Shown: positions 25,322 through 33,715, counted from the first letter of the stretch. The stretch is DNA of 64,000 bases from Bordetella genomosp. 1 (GCF_002261335.1 NZ_NEVL01000003.1:310001-374000); one strand, 5' to 3'. Notes: generated by a model not told the origin, from the sequence alone. Numbers and translations: made by a program.

Positions 25322-25429
25322 TCAGTGCAGGCCGGCCCAGCGCAGCAGCGCGGCAACCAGGGCGACCAGCCAGATGGCCAGCAGCAGGCCGATGCGGATC
25401 AGCCAGAGCCAATCGGTCGGCGTTCTCAT
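25322..25429 (-). CDS. 35-residue single-span membrane protein
   Basis: MRTPTDWLWLIRIGLLLAIW, then more hydrophobic residues to LLRWAGLH: essentially one transmembrane helix with short charged ends. Its ATG overlaps the stop of the upstream gene (ATGA at 25426-25429), so it should be made by translational coupling. It sits between a 115-residue protein and the MgtC gene in the same operon. Small hydrophobic peptides such as MgtR regulate MgtC in Salmonella; this one has no detected sequence relation and the parallel is only positional. Confidence 0.6.
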   Translation of the reverse strand: MRTPTDWLWLIRIGLLLAIWLVALVAALLRWAGLH

Positions 25430-25773
25430 GCCGGCTCCCGCGCGGCGCGCGGCGCCGCCGACAGGGGGGCGGGCCCCGGCAGGTAGCGGCACATCACCGG
25501 CGCGTGCGCCGCCTCGCGCAGCGTCACGATGAGCCCATGCAGCGCGGCGCGCGCCTCGCGCGGCACGCGCACCGCCAGCGTGGCCCGCGCCAGGCCGCGC
25601 CCATCGGGCCGGCCGGTGTGGACGTGCGTGACGCGCAACGGGCCGTCGCGCAGTTGGTAGTAAAGCGTCTTGCGGGCGCGGTGCAGGGTATCGGGCGCGG
25701 CAAGCACCGTGAGCTCGCAGCGCAGGATCGCGCTCGCGCCATGCACGGGATGAAGGGTCTGGTCGATGCGCAT
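25426..25773 (-). CDS. MgtC-operon hypothetical protein, ACT-like
   Basis: A 115-residue soluble protein starting at ATG 25773 (MRIDQTLHPVHGASAILRCE), with CGGAGA upstream. The beta-alpha-beta pattern (ILRCELTVLAAPDTLHRARKTLYYQL, then TLAVRVPREARAALHGLIVTLREA) resembles the small ACT-like regulatory fold attached to MgtC proteins, here as a separate chain. It is the first gene of the three-gene operon with the 35-residue peptide and MgtC. Its function is not known. Confidence 0.6.
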   Translation of the reverse strand: MRIDQTLHPVHGASAILRCELTVLAAPDTLHRARKTLYYQLRDGPLRVTHVHTGRPDGRGLARATLAVRVPREARAALHGLIVTLREAAHAPVMCRYLPGPAPLSAAPRAAREPA

Positions 25774-26072
25774 GCTCGTCTCCGGTTGGAGGACGCGCGG
25801 GTCGGCTTCGAGGGGCGGCACGGCGCCGCTCGCGCCATGCGGGCATGGGCGAGGGGAGGCATTCCGAGGAATGCCCGGTTACGTCGGCGGCAGATGCAGG
25901 CGAGGGCCTGCGAGGGTGCCGGTCCGGCGTCTCCTGCTCAAGCGCAGGAGACGGCAGCCGGTGACTGGCGTGGATCCTGCGTCAAGCGGCGCGTGCCGCC
26001 GTCGGTCGGCGACATCCGTCGTTGTCCACGTTGATCTCGTAAAGGTTGTCGGGGTGGCGTCATTATAGGAAG
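25774..26072 (-). promoter_or_regulatory. Structured leader of the MgtC operon
   Basis: This interval has no long gene. On the minus strand it begins with a TATAAT box (complement, about 26065-26070). A short ORF runs from ATG 26015 to a stop at 25938 and encodes MSPTDGGTRRLTQDPRQSPA plus five more residues. Its stop lies in the loop of a perfect 9-bp hairpin (GTCTCCTGC at 25929-25937, GCAGGAGAC at 25944-25952). A second hairpin (7-8 bp, GGCATTCC) lies at 25858-25875. Mg-responsive leaders with short Pro-containing peptides precede mgtC and mgtA in enterobacteria. The arrangement here is similar in form but not shown to be homologous. Confidence 0.4.
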
Positions 26073-26146
26073 CGCAGGCGCGCGGCGGGCCGCTCGCGTG
26101 GTATGTGCGGCGTATACCTTGGTATCGCCGCGGCCCGCCTGCGGCT

Positions 26147-28699
26147 TCAGTAGCGCAGCGTGTAGGCCAGGCCGAACGTGCGGCCGCGGCCGTTGAACTG
26201 GAGCGACTCGGGCGTCATCAGGCCTGCGTACAGGATCTGCGCGCGCTGGCTCCACGTGGTCTGGTAGCGGCGATCGAAGAGGTTCTGCACGCCGAAACTC
26301 AGGGTGCCGGCCTGCTTCATGTCGTAGCTGCCGAAGAGGTCGAAGGTCAGGTAGCCCTCGATGCGGTTGCCGTCGCCATCCGACAGATCGAAATTGCGGT
26401 TGGCCTGCAGCCGCAGCGAGGTCGGACCGGACTTCCAGCCGCCGTAGAGCGAGGCCTTCGACGGGCTGGCGAGCGTCACGGTCTGCTTGCGCCATTCTCC
26501 CTGCGCATCCTGCTGCTCCGACTTGATCGCCAGCCAGTTCGCGCCGGCGCTCCAGTTGGGCGTGAAGTCGTAGTTGATCTGGCCTTCGAGGCCGTAGTTG
26601 CGCACCTTGCTCTGGGCCAGGCCCACCGAAAGCGAGATCGGCTCGATCACGAGCGCCTTGTCCGACCAGGCATAGAAGGCGGCGGTCTGCACGCTCAGCT
26701 TGCCATACTCGCCGCGCCAGCCCAGTTCGACCTGGCGCGTCTTCACGTTGGCCAGCTCCGAGCCCTCGATGGTCACCGCGTTGAGCAACTGCCAGTTGCC
26801 GCCGGCGCCGCCCTGCAGGCGGTAGGTGCCGTTGCCGTAGTACTTGCCCACGTCCACCAGCGAGAAGCCCTCGGAGTAGTTGAGCCAGGTCTGCTGGCGC
26901 GCGTCGATCTTCCACAGCAGGCCCGCGTTCAACAGCGTGGTGTCGTAGCTGTTGGTGCCGCCGGGAATGCGATCCGCGCTCGTGCCCAGGCCGTTGCGCA
27001 TGAGGATCTGCTGCGAGACCGGCACGAAGTCGGCCAGATCGACCTTGTTGTGCTGCTGCCGCACGCCGCCGCTCAGGGTGAGCGCATCGGTCATGCGCCA
27101 GTCGGCCTGCAGGAAGGCGGCCCAGGTGTCGGCCTGGTAGTCGGGGTAGCGCTGCAGGTTGGCCAGGTTGTCGAAGTCCAGCCCGCCCGAGCTCACCGCG
27201 CGGTTCCAGTCGAAGTAGGCGGTGCCGCCGTTGAACTTCTCGTGGCTGTATTCCAGTCCATAGGTGAGCTTGAGCACGTCCCAGTCTTTGGTAAGCGCGG
27301 TCTTCAGGCCCCAGCTGTCGGTGTTCTGCTGCGACGCGCCGTAGTAGCGGCCGCGCTTGCAGTTGGCGCTGCCGGCGCAGGTGCCGTCGTTGTAGGAGAA
27401 CTGGTTCGGGAAGGGATAGAAGTCGAGCTTCTCGCGCCGCCAATAGGCCTGTGCGTAGAGCTCCTGGCCTCCCAGCACGTCCTGCGCGGCGTAGTCGGCC
27501 AGCAGCATGCTGCGTTCCGTCGAGGGCTTCACGTCGGAGGTGAAGCCGTGGCGGATGTCGAGCTGCTCGGGGTCGGGTGCGCCGGCGACCGGCACGGAGC
27601 CGCTCAGGTTCTCGCCCAGGTACAAGGCCTTGCCCGGATGGAACTCCGAGGTGTAGTGCTGTGCCAGCAGCTTCACCGTCTGGTTCGAGGCCAGTTGCAG
27701 ATCCAGCGTGCCCGACAGGTCGAGCGAGCGGTTGTACTGCATGTCGGTCTGGGTGGTGTCGGGAATCACCTGGCGGCCGCCCGCGTCATAGGCCGCGCCG
27801 TTCTGGGCGTAGGCCACGGCCAGCCGGCCGAACACCGTCTCGCTGCCGCCCGAGATCGACTGGGCCAGGCGCCAGTCCAGGTCGTCGCTGGCCTCGAAGC
27901 CGCTGCGCCCGGCGATCTCGGTCGTGAACTGCGCCGGGCCCGGCGCGCCGCGCTTGGTGATGATGTTGATGATGCCGCCGGTGGCGCCGCCGCCATACAC
28001 CGAGCTGGCGCCGGACAGCACCTCGATGCGCTCGATGTTGAACGGCGAGATCGAGTCGAACTGGCGGCTGATGTTGCGCATCGAGTTCAGCGACACGCCG
28101 TCGATCATGATCTGGGCGCTGCGCCCGCGCATGTTCTGCGAGTAATTGGTGCGGCTCTGCGATCCCAGGTCCAGGCTGGGCACGAGGCTGCCCAGGATTT
28201 CGGAGAGGCTGGCCCCGCCCTTGGCCTGGGTTTCGATCTGTTCCTCGGTCACGTACCAGACGGTGCGCGGCAGCTCGCTGATGGTGGTCGGCGTGTAGCC
28301 GCCCACGACCACCACGGTGTCGAGCGCGCGCGGCGCCGCAGCCGATTCCGCGCCGGCCTCGATCAGGAACGCGCCAGGGCCGTTGGCGCGCCACACCAAC
28401 GGCGCGCCGGCCAGCAGGCGGTCGAGCGCCTCGGCCGGCGTGTAGGTGCCCTGCAGCGCGGGCGCCGCGCGGCCGCGCGTGAGCTCGGCGCCGAAACTGA
28501 CCTGCACGCCCAACTGCCGGCCGAGCTCGAGCAAGGCCGCGTCGAGCGGCTGGGCGGCCACCGACACGGGGCGGGCGGCGGAAGCGGCAACGGCGGCGGG
28601 CTGTTCCTGCGCATGGGCCAGGGGCGAGCAGGCCAGCAAGGCGATGGCCAGCGCGAGGGCGCGCGGCCGGGAGGGCAGGGGGCGGGCGGGGAAGGGCAT
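26147..28699 (-). CDS. TonB-dependent transducer (FecA-like siderophore receptor)
   Basis: An 850-residue outer-membrane receptor. A signal peptide covers about 1-31 (ALALAIALLACSPLAHA). An STN domain follows (about 45-105: PVSVAAQPLDAALLELGRQL, then GTYTPAEALDRLLAG), which contacts a FecR-type anti-sigma factor. The plug has VSLNSMRNISRQFDSISPFN, then IERIEVLSGASSVYGGGATG and GIINIITKRG. The barrel ends in YTLRY. The frame is open far upstream, but ATG 28699 starts a perfect signal peptide. fecR and fecI lie directly upstream, so it is the surface sensor and transporter of a cell-surface signalling unit. The ligand is unknown, and no permease genes adjoin it. Confidence 0.93.
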   Translation of the reverse strand: MPFPARPLPSRPRALALAIALLACSPLAHAQEQPAAVAASAARPVSVAAQPLDAALLELGRQLGVQVSFGAELTRGRAAPALQGTYTPAEALDRLLAGAPLVWRANGPGAFLIEAGAESAAAPRALDTVVVVGGYTPTTISELPRTVWYVTEEQIETQAKGGASLSEILGSLVPSLDLGSQSRTNYSQNMRGRSAQIMIDGVSLNSMRNISRQFDSISPFNIERIEVLSGASSVYGGGATGGIINIITKRGAPGPAQFTTEIAGRSGFEASDDLDWRLAQSISGGSETVFGRLAVAYAQNGAAYDAGGRQVIPDTTQTDMQYNRSLDLSGTLDLQLASNQTVKLLAQHYTSEFHPGKALYLGENLSGSVPVAGAPDPEQLDIRHGFTSDVKPSTERSMLLADYAAQDVLGGQELYAQAYWRREKLDFYPFPNQFSYNDGTCAGSANCKRGRYYGASQQNTDSWGLKTALTKDWDVLKLTYGLEYSHEKFNGGTAYFDWNRAVSSGGLDFDNLANLQRYPDYQADTWAAFLQADWRMTDALTLSGGVRQQHNKVDLADFVPVSQQILMRNGLGTSADRIPGGTNSYDTTLLNAGLLWKIDARQQTWLNYSEGFSLVDVGKYYGNGTYRLQGGAGGNWQLLNAVTIEGSELANVKTRQVELGWRGEYGKLSVQTAAFYAWSDKALVIEPISLSVGLAQSKVRNYGLEGQINYDFTPNWSAGANWLAIKSEQQDAQGEWRKQTVTLASPSKASLYGGWKSGPTSLRLQANRNFDLSDGDGNRIEGYLTFDLFGSYDMKQAGTLSFGVQNLFDRRYQTTWSQRAQILYAGLMTPESLQFNGRGRTFGLAYTLRY

Positions 28700-28782
28700 G
28701 GAGACTCGCTGTGGAGGGAGGGGATATACCGGTAAGACGCACCCGGCGCGGCGCGACCCTACCCCCCTTCGCCACTTTTTTT

Positions 28783-29712
28783 TCAGTCGGCGGAGATCCA
28801 GGCCCAGTTGCCGGCCTGGCGCAGCCGCGCGCCGGCGCCTTCGACCAGCTGGCGCAACGCATCCGGCCGTTCGGCAGACACCACCGCCGAGACCCGCCGC
28901 GCGCCGGCCGCGTCGCTGATCCAGGCGCGCACGCCGGTGTAGCGCGCCAGCTCGGCCACGGCCTGCGCCAGCGTCACGTCGCGCAGCAGCAGTTGGCGCT
29001 GGGTCCAGCTCGACGCCTGGGCCGGGTCGAACGCGGCGACGGAGATGCCCGGCGGGCCGACCAGCGCGCGCTGCGCCTGACTGAGCTCCTGGGGCGGCGT
29101 GCCGGCCGCGCAGACCACGCAATCGATGCGCACGCGATGCTCCAGCACCGAGACCACGGTGGCGGCCGGGTTCAGCACGCTGACGTCGTAGCGGGTGCCC
29201 AGCGCGGTGGCGCGCGCCTGCGGCGTGCTGACCACGAAGGGGCGCGCCGGGTCGGGCGCGACGTCGAAGCGGGCGCGGCCGCGCACGAGAACGACCTCGC
29301 GCCGCGCGCCCTCGAAGCGGGTGCGGATGGCGGACTCGGCGTCCAGCAGCACGCGGCTGCCGTCGGCGAGCGTGAGGCTGCGGATCTCGCCGGTCGCGCT
29401 GGCCAGTTCGCCGGACGGCGCGGCCATCCAGAGCCAGCTGCCCAGGCCGGCGGCACAGGCCGCCAGCGTGAGGGCCGCGAGGGTGCGGTGGCGCTGCGCG
29501 CGCCGGCCCAGGCCGCGCTGCACATCGACGCGCAGCGCGTCGCCGTCGATGCCGTTCATCTGCCGCCACAGCGCGGCGGCCGCGTCATAACAGGCTGCGT
29601 GGCCGGGGTCGGCGCGATACCAGCGCTCGAAGCGGCCGTCGGGCACGTCTTCGCACGAGGCGCCGTTGCGGCGCACGACCCAGCGGGCCGCGGATGTCTC
29701 GACCGGATCCAT
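28783..29712 (-). CDS. fecR: FecR-family anti-sigma regulator
   Basis: A 309-residue protein with an N-terminal cytoplasmic domain (ARWVVRRNGASCEDVPDGRFERWYRADPGHAACYDAAAALWR), a single membrane helix near residues 80-98 (LAALTLAACAAGLGSWLWMA) and a periplasmic FecR domain (GEIRSLTLADGSRVLLDAES, RFDVAPDPARPFVVSTPQ). The C-terminus resembles an STN-like interacting region (VTLAQAVAELARYTGVRAWI). It transmits receptor occupancy to the sigma factor. The ATG at 29712 shares a base with the fecI stop (TGATG). Confidence 0.92.
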   Translation of the reverse strand: MDPVETSAARWVVRRNGASCEDVPDGRFERWYRADPGHAACYDAAAALWRQMNGIDGDALRVDVQRGLGRRAQRHRTLAALTLAACAAGLGSWLWMAAPSGELASATGEIRSLTLADGSRVLLDAESAIRTRFEGARREVVLVRGRARFDVAPDPARPFVVSTPQARATALGTRYDVSVLNPAATVVSVLEHRVRIDCVVCAAGTPPQELSQAQRALVGPPGISVAAFDPAQASSWTQRQLLLRDVTLAQAVAELARYTGVRAWISDAAGARRVSAVVSAERPDALRQLVEGAGARLRQAGNWAWISAD

Positions 29713-30206
29713 CACAGCTCCAGGGTGGCCTGGCGGCACGCCAGCAGCACGCGCGTCATGTGCTTCTCGACGGTCTTGACGCTGACACCGAGCTGGCCCG
29801 CGATCTCGGCGTGACTCTGGCCGTCGATCTTGTGCAGCAGGAAAATCTGGCGCGTGCGCAGCGGCTGCGCCAGGATGGCCCGTTCGAGACGGGCGATCAC
29901 CTGGCGCAGGGCCGCGACCTCGCAGGTGTCGGGGGCGCTCGCGTCGGGCAACTGGTGGCTGGCGTAGTGTTCGATGCGCCGCTGGTCGGCCGCCTGGCGC
30001 CGCTGCATGTCGACGGCGATGTTGGCCGCCACCTGGAAGACATAGGCGCGCAGGTTCTCCACCGGCGCCTTGAGCGTGCGGGCGGAGGCGAGCCTGAGCC
30101 AGGTTTCCTGGGCGCAGTCGTGCGCGCTGTCGCGCGCGCCGGTGCGGCGCGACAGAAAATCGACCAGTTCGCGGTAGTGGTCGACGACGGTGTCGGCCAG
30201 TTTCAT
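29712..30206 (-). CDS. fecI: FecI-like ECF sigma factor
   Basis: A 164-residue extracytoplasmic-function sigma factor of the iron-starvation group. Region 2 covers about residues 8-75 (DHYRELVDFLSRRTGARDSA, CAQETWLRLAS, LRAYVFQVAANIAVDMQRRQ). Region 4 covers about 105-155 (LRTRQIFLLHKIDGQSHAEIAGQLGVSVKTVEKHMTRVL). ATG 30206 is the first in-frame start giving the family N-terminus (MKLADTVVDHY). A Fur-box-like sequence overlaps a TATAAT promoter element 37-55 bases upstream, so iron repression is expected. It should direct transcription of the receptor gene downstream. Confidence 0.92.
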   Translation of the reverse strand: MKLADTVVDHYRELVDFLSRRTGARDSAHDCAQETWLRLASARTLKAPVENLRAYVFQVAANIAVDMQRRQAADQRRIEHYASHQLPDASAPDTCEVAALRQVIARLERAILAQPLRTRQIFLLHKIDGQSHAEIAGQLGVSVKTVEKHMTRVLLACRQATLEL

Positions 30207-30242
30207 GAGCGGCGGCGTAGCGGGAAGCGGAAAACGGCAAAT

Positions 30243-30261
30243 TATAATGAGAAACGTTCTT
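30243..30261. promoter_or_regulatory. Fur-box-like site before fecI
   Basis: TATAATGAGAAACGTTCTT matches the 19-bp Fur consensus at 13 positions. It overlaps a minus-strand TATAAT (complement of 30241-30246), the likely -10 element of fecI. This placement would let Fur block transcription when iron is sufficient. Confidence 0.6.
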
Positions 30262-30300
30262 GATGGAAGCCGGCGTCGCGCGCGCCGTGGCGCCGGCGCC

Positions 30301-30338
30301 AAAAGACACGGGCAGCTCTCTCGCGAAAGCCGCCCGTG
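30301..30338 (-). terminator. Intrinsic terminator after the ABC operon
   Basis: Read on the minus strand, CACGGGCGGCTTTC and GAGAGCTGCCCGTG form a 14-bp stem with two G-T wobbles and a GCGA loop, followed by TCTTTT. It lies 35-72 bases after the stop of the substrate-binding protein gene. Confidence 0.85.
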
Positions 30339-30372
30339 GCGGGATGCAGCGCGGGCGTGCCCGCGGCGGCGA

Positions 30373-31338
30373 TCAGTAGGTCTTCTTGGCGATCTCGTTG
30401 GACCAGCCGAGATCGAGCCACTTGGGATCGGTCGGGATGGCCTTGAGGTTGCCCAGGTCCACCTGGGTCTGCAGCGCATCGTTGAGCGATTGCGGCGGCA
30501 GCGCCACCGAGTCGGCGAACACGCCGTCGTTGATGAGGCGCAGCACCGAGGCGCGCACCACGGCGGGATCGAGGTTGGGGAACAGCTTCAGGCCGCTCTT
30601 GACCGCCGCTTCCGGATCCTTGTGGATCGCCTTCAGCGCGCGATCGATGCCGGAGACGAACTTGCGCGAGACGGCGGGCTCGATGTCCTGGCGGGTCGAG
30701 ATGGCCGAGAACGTGTAGGGGCCGATCTCGCGCGAGAATGCCGACACCACCTTGAAGCCCTGGGCTTCGGCCTGCGAGGCGCCCGGTTCGTACAGCACGG
30801 CGCAATCGGCCTGGCCCGAGCTCAGCGGACCGACCTCGTTGCCGAGCGGCACTTCGAGCAGGTCCAGGTCTTTCTTGGGATCCAGGCCCGCGTTCTTCAC
30901 CAGCTTGAGGAAGGCCGAGGTGCTGGTGGTCGGCATGGCGCCGGTCGAGATCTTCGCGCCCTTCAGGCTCTTGAAGCCGTCGAACGTGAAGGACGACTTG
31001 CAGGTGAGCCACACGCCGAGGCGGTTGAGCGTGCCGCCCACCACCTTGACCGGGGCGCCGCGGCCGAACGAAATCGCGGTCCATTCGGGGCCGTGCAGCG
31101 AGAAGTCGGCGCTCTTGGAGATCACGGCGGCCAGCGCGTTGGTCGACGAGGAGGCCACGTCGATCCGCACGTCCAGGCCTTCGTCCTTGAAGTAGCCGTG
31201 TTCCTCGGCGAAATACACCGGCAGGTAGAACACCGACTTGAAGGCGGCCGACACGACGGCCTTGTCATTGGCCCAGGCCGAAGCGCTGAGGAGGCAGGCC
31301 GCGGCGGCGGCCAGGCGCAGGGTGGTTTTGCGAGTCAT
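30373..31338 (-). CDS. ABC transporter periplasmic substrate-binding protein, SsuA/TauA/NMT1-like
   Basis: A 321-residue secreted binding protein with a signal peptide (LRLAAAAACLLSASAWA, about 1-23). The mature part has the SsuA/NMT1 pattern: FKSVFYLPVYFAEEHGYFKDEGLDV, then VASSSTNALAAVISKSADFSL. The family binds sulfonates, taurine, nitrate or thiamine precursors. The ligand here is not readable from sequence, although the lack of linked monooxygenase genes argues against a standard ssuEADCB locus. The operon order is AhpD-like protein, ATPase, permease, binding protein, with a terminator after this gene. Confidence 0.9.
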   Translation of the reverse strand: MTRKTTLRLAAAAACLLSASAWANDKAVVSAAFKSVFYLPVYFAEEHGYFKDEGLDVRIDVASSSTNALAAVISKSADFSLHGPEWTAISFGRGAPVKVVGGTLNRLGVWLTCKSSFTFDGFKSLKGAKISTGAMPTTSTSAFLKLVKNAGLDPKKDLDLLEVPLGNEVGPLSSGQADCAVLYEPGASQAEAQGFKVVSAFSREIGPYTFSAISTRQDIEPAVSRKFVSGIDRALKAIHKDPEAAVKSGLKLFPNLDPAVVRASVLRLINDGVFADSVALPPQSLNDALQTQVDLGNLKAIPTDPKWLDLGWSNEIAKKTY

Positions 31339-31347
31339 GTGCGTCTA

Positions 31348-32208
31348 TCAGAGTTTGAAGTTCGTGGCGTAGGTCTGGTCTTTCCAGCGCAGCAACCGCT
31401 TTTCCGCGACGTCCACGCCGGCGTAGAGCACGAAGCCCAGTGCCATCAACGAGAAGATTCCTACCCAGACCGTGTTCAGGTCATAGAGCGACGAGGCCAC
31501 GAAGATCACGTGGCCGAGGCCGTACTTGGAGGAAATGAATTCGCCCACCACCGTGCCCACCAGGGCGAAGCCGATGTTGATGCGGAAGGTGCTGATGATG
31601 TAGGGCGTGGCCGACGGCACCACGACCTTGGTGAAGATCTGGCGCTTGGTCGCGCCCAGCGAGACCAGCATGCGCTGGATGTCGGGATCGGCGTCCTTGG
31701 CGGCCTGGAACGCGGCCAGCAGCGCCACGATCGCGGTGAGCGAGACCGACAGCGCGACCTTGGAGATCACGCCGGTGCCGAACCACAGGATCACGAGCGG
31801 CGCGAACGCGATCTTGGGCACGCTGTTGATCGCGACCAGGAACGGCTCCACCACCTTGGCGCCATAGGGCGAGTACCAGAGCGCGAGGCCGGGAATGGTG
31901 CCGATCACGGTGCCCACCACGAAGCCGGCGGCCGAGGCCCACAGCGTGTAGTTGGCATGCACCCAGAGCTCGCCCGAGACGATCAGGTTCCAGGCGGCCT
32001 GGGCGGTGCCGCTGGGCGAACCGAACAGGAAGGCGGAGACCGCGCCCTGGCGCACCGCGAACTCCCAGGCGGCGAAAAGCAGCACCACGATGAGGAGCTG
32101 CGCCAGCCACACGGGCGGCAGGCGCGGCGCGCGGGCGAGGGCGGGAACGGGAGCCGAATCCGCGGGCGCCGGGGCGGCCACGGTGGCGGAGGAGGAAGAC
32201 TGGCTCAT
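31348..32208 (-). CDS. ABC transporter permease, SsuC/TauC-like
   Basis: A 286-residue inner-membrane permease with about six spans. Its binding-protein-dependent transport motif (EAA loop) lies in LAAFQAAKDADPDIQRMLVSLGATKRQIFTKVVVPSATPYI. ATG 32208 overlaps the stop of the ATPase gene (ATGA). It forms the membrane channel with the ATPase at 32205 and the binding protein at 30373. Confidence 0.92.
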   Translation of the reverse strand: MSQSSSSATVAAPAPADSAPVPALARAPRLPPVWLAQLLIVVLLFAAWEFAVRQGAVSAFLFGSPSGTAQAAWNLIVSGELWVHANYTLWASAAGFVVGTVIGTIPGLALWYSPYGAKVVEPFLVAINSVPKIAFAPLVILWFGTGVISKVALSVSLTAIVALLAAFQAAKDADPDIQRMLVSLGATKRQIFTKVVVPSATPYIISTFRINIGFALVGTVVGEFISSKYGLGHVIFVASSLYDLNTVWVGIFSLMALGFVLYAGVDVAEKRLLRWKDQTYATNFKL

Positions 32209-32984
32209 GCGTGGGCGGTCTGAATGTCGAGTTCCTGGCAGAGCAGGTCGAAATAGGCGGAGAAGCGGCTGTCGTGGCGCGCCTCCAGCGGCGAGCGCGT
32301 GTCGAGCGTGATGCGATGCTCGCTCTTGAGGCGGCCGGGGCGCGCGCTCAGGACGAAGATGCGTTCGGACAGCGCGATCGCCTCGTCGATGTCGTGCGTG
32401 ACCAGGATCACGGTCTTGCCCTTCTGCGTGACCGTGTCGGCCAGCATGCCTTCGAGGAACAGGCGGGTCTGGTAGTCGAGCGCCGAGAACGGCTCGTCGA
32501 GCAGCAGGATGTCGGGATCGGGCAGCAGCGTGCGCGCGAGCGCGGCGCGCTGGCGCATGCCGCCCGACAGCGCCTTGGGATAGCTGTCCTGGAACGGCAG
32601 CAGGCCGAAGGTGTGCAGGTATTCGCGGGCCAGTTCGACCGACTCGGCGCGCGGCGTGCCGCGCAGCTCGAGGCCGACCAGCACGTTATCGAGCACCGTG
32701 CGCCAGGGCATGAGCAGGTCGCGCTGCAGCATGTAGCCGACGCGGCCGCGCAGATTGGTCTGCGGCTTGCCGTCGAGCAGGATCGTGCCGCTGTCGTGTT
32801 CGAGCAGGCCGGTCAGGATGTTGAACAGCGTCGACTTGCCGCAGCCCGACGGGCCGATGATGCTGACGAATTCGCCGGCGGCGGCATTGATGCTGATGTC
32901 GTCGAGCACGTTGACCGTGCCCTTCGGCGTATGGAACCGCTTGGAGAGGTTGCGGATCTCCAGCTTGGGCGTAGCGACGGACAT
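32205..32984 (-). CDS. ABC transporter ATP-binding protein, SsuB/TauB-like
   Basis: A 259-residue ATPase with Walker A IIGPSGCGKST, Q-loop MLQRDLLMPWRTV, signature LSGGMRQRAALARTL, Walker B DILLLDEPFSALD and H-loop ILVTHDIDEA. ATG 32984 (MSVATPKLEIRNLSKRF) is chosen; the longer frame adds Arg-rich residues that do not fit. It drives the adjacent permease. The start lies 12 bases after the stop of the AhpD-like gene upstream. Confidence 0.93.
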   Translation of the reverse strand: MSVATPKLEIRNLSKRFHTPKGTVNVLDDISINAAAGEFVSIIGPSGCGKSTLFNILTGLLEHDSGTILLDGKPQTNLRGRVGYMLQRDLLMPWRTVLDNVLVGLELRGTPRAESVELAREYLHTFGLLPFQDSYPKALSGGMRQRAALARTLLPDPDILLLDEPFSALDYQTRLFLEGMLADTVTQKGKTVILVTHDIDEAIALSERIFVLSARPGRLKSEHRITLDTRSPLEARHDSRFSAYFDLLCQELDIQTAHA

Positions 32985-32995
32985 GAACGGCCCGC

Positions 32996-33592
32996 TCAGT
33001 GTTCGCCGTGTTCGAGCTCGAACGCGACCACGTCCTCGGCGGCCACGTCCAGCGCTTCGTTGAAGCGCTTGAAGAAGCTGCACAGCGCGATGCGGATCGT
33101 CAGCTCCACGATCTGCTCTTCGCTGTAGAAGCGCTGCAGGCGGGCGTAGAAGGCATCGGTGACGCGGTTGGGCGTGAGCGTGACCAGCACGGCGTAGTCA
33201 CGCACCACGAGGTCGTGTTCGTCGAGGCCGGGGACCTCGGGCTCGAGCAGGTGGTCGATGGCTTCCTGCGAGATGCCGTGCGAGGCCAGCTTGGGCGTGT
33301 GCAGCGCCACGCAGTAGTGGCAGGCATGGGCCTTGGAGGCCGTCAGCAGGGCGATCTCGAGGTGGCGCGGCGAGATCAGGCCGTCCTTGCGCGACTGCAC
33401 CAGGTACGAGAACAGGTGCTTCAGTGCCGGCGGGCGCGGTGCGAACGCATTGAGCATGTTCGCGTACGGGCCGTATTCGGTCAGCAGGTTGTCGAGGAGG
33501 GAGGCAGTGGCGGGATCCAGCGTGGCGGGATCGATCGGAGCGAGGCGGGACAAGACGCGTTTCCAGCAAAGAGGTGACAGGCAGGCGCTCAT
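32996..33592 (-). CDS. AhpD / carboxymuconolactone decarboxylase-like protein
   Basis: A 198-residue protein whose core EIALLTASKAHACHYCVALHTPKLA holds the C-x-x-C-x-x-x-H motif of AhpD-like redox-active CMD proteins. Such proteins act as peroxidase partners or as gamma-carboxymuconolactone decarboxylase relatives. The C-terminal half (EEQIVELTIRIALCSFFKRFNEALDV) is also typical. ATG 33592 gives the longest plausible start. TTG 33553 (LSRLAPIDPATLD) is an alternative with GGAAA upstream and a more family-like N-terminus. It heads the ABC operon, which suggests a role in handling the imported compound. Confidence 0.82.
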   Translation of the reverse strand: MSACLSPLCWKRVLSRLAPIDPATLDPATASLLDNLLTEYGPYANMLNAFAPRPPALKHLFSYLVQSRKDGLISPRHLEIALLTASKAHACHYCVALHTPKLASHGISQEAIDHLLEPEVPGLDEHDLVVRDYAVLVTLTPNRVTDAFYARLQRFYSEEQIVELTIRIALCSFFKRFNEALDVAAEDVVAFELEHGEH

Positions 33593-33691
33593 CCTATGCC
33601 TGTCGCGCGCGGGAACGAACGACCGATCCCTTGTATCGATATGCGTTCTGGTGATTAAGCGGGGTCGAAACCCCCGATCCAAGCTTTATGC

Positions 33692-33715
33692 GGGGCGTGC
33701 ACGCCGGCACGCCCC
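33692..33715. terminator. Hairpin between two minus-strand transcription units
   Basis: GGGGCGTG and CACGCCCC form an 8-bp perfect stem with an 8-base loop, 27 bases after the stop of the Bug receptor gene. No run of T follows on either strand, so it may be a weak or factor-assisted terminator. A second small hairpin (GGGGT-CGAA-ACCCC) lies at 33661-33674. Confidence 0.4.

Noticed and set aside
25774-26072. Known Mg-sensing riboswitch (M-box or yybP-ykoY)
   Set aside because: Hairpins are present, but I could not find the conserved core segments of either class. Kept as an unclassified structured leader.
26147-29569. 1140-codon extension of the FecA-like receptor
   Set aside because: The extra N-terminal 290 codons overlap fecR and lack motifs. 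A proper signal peptide starts at 28699.
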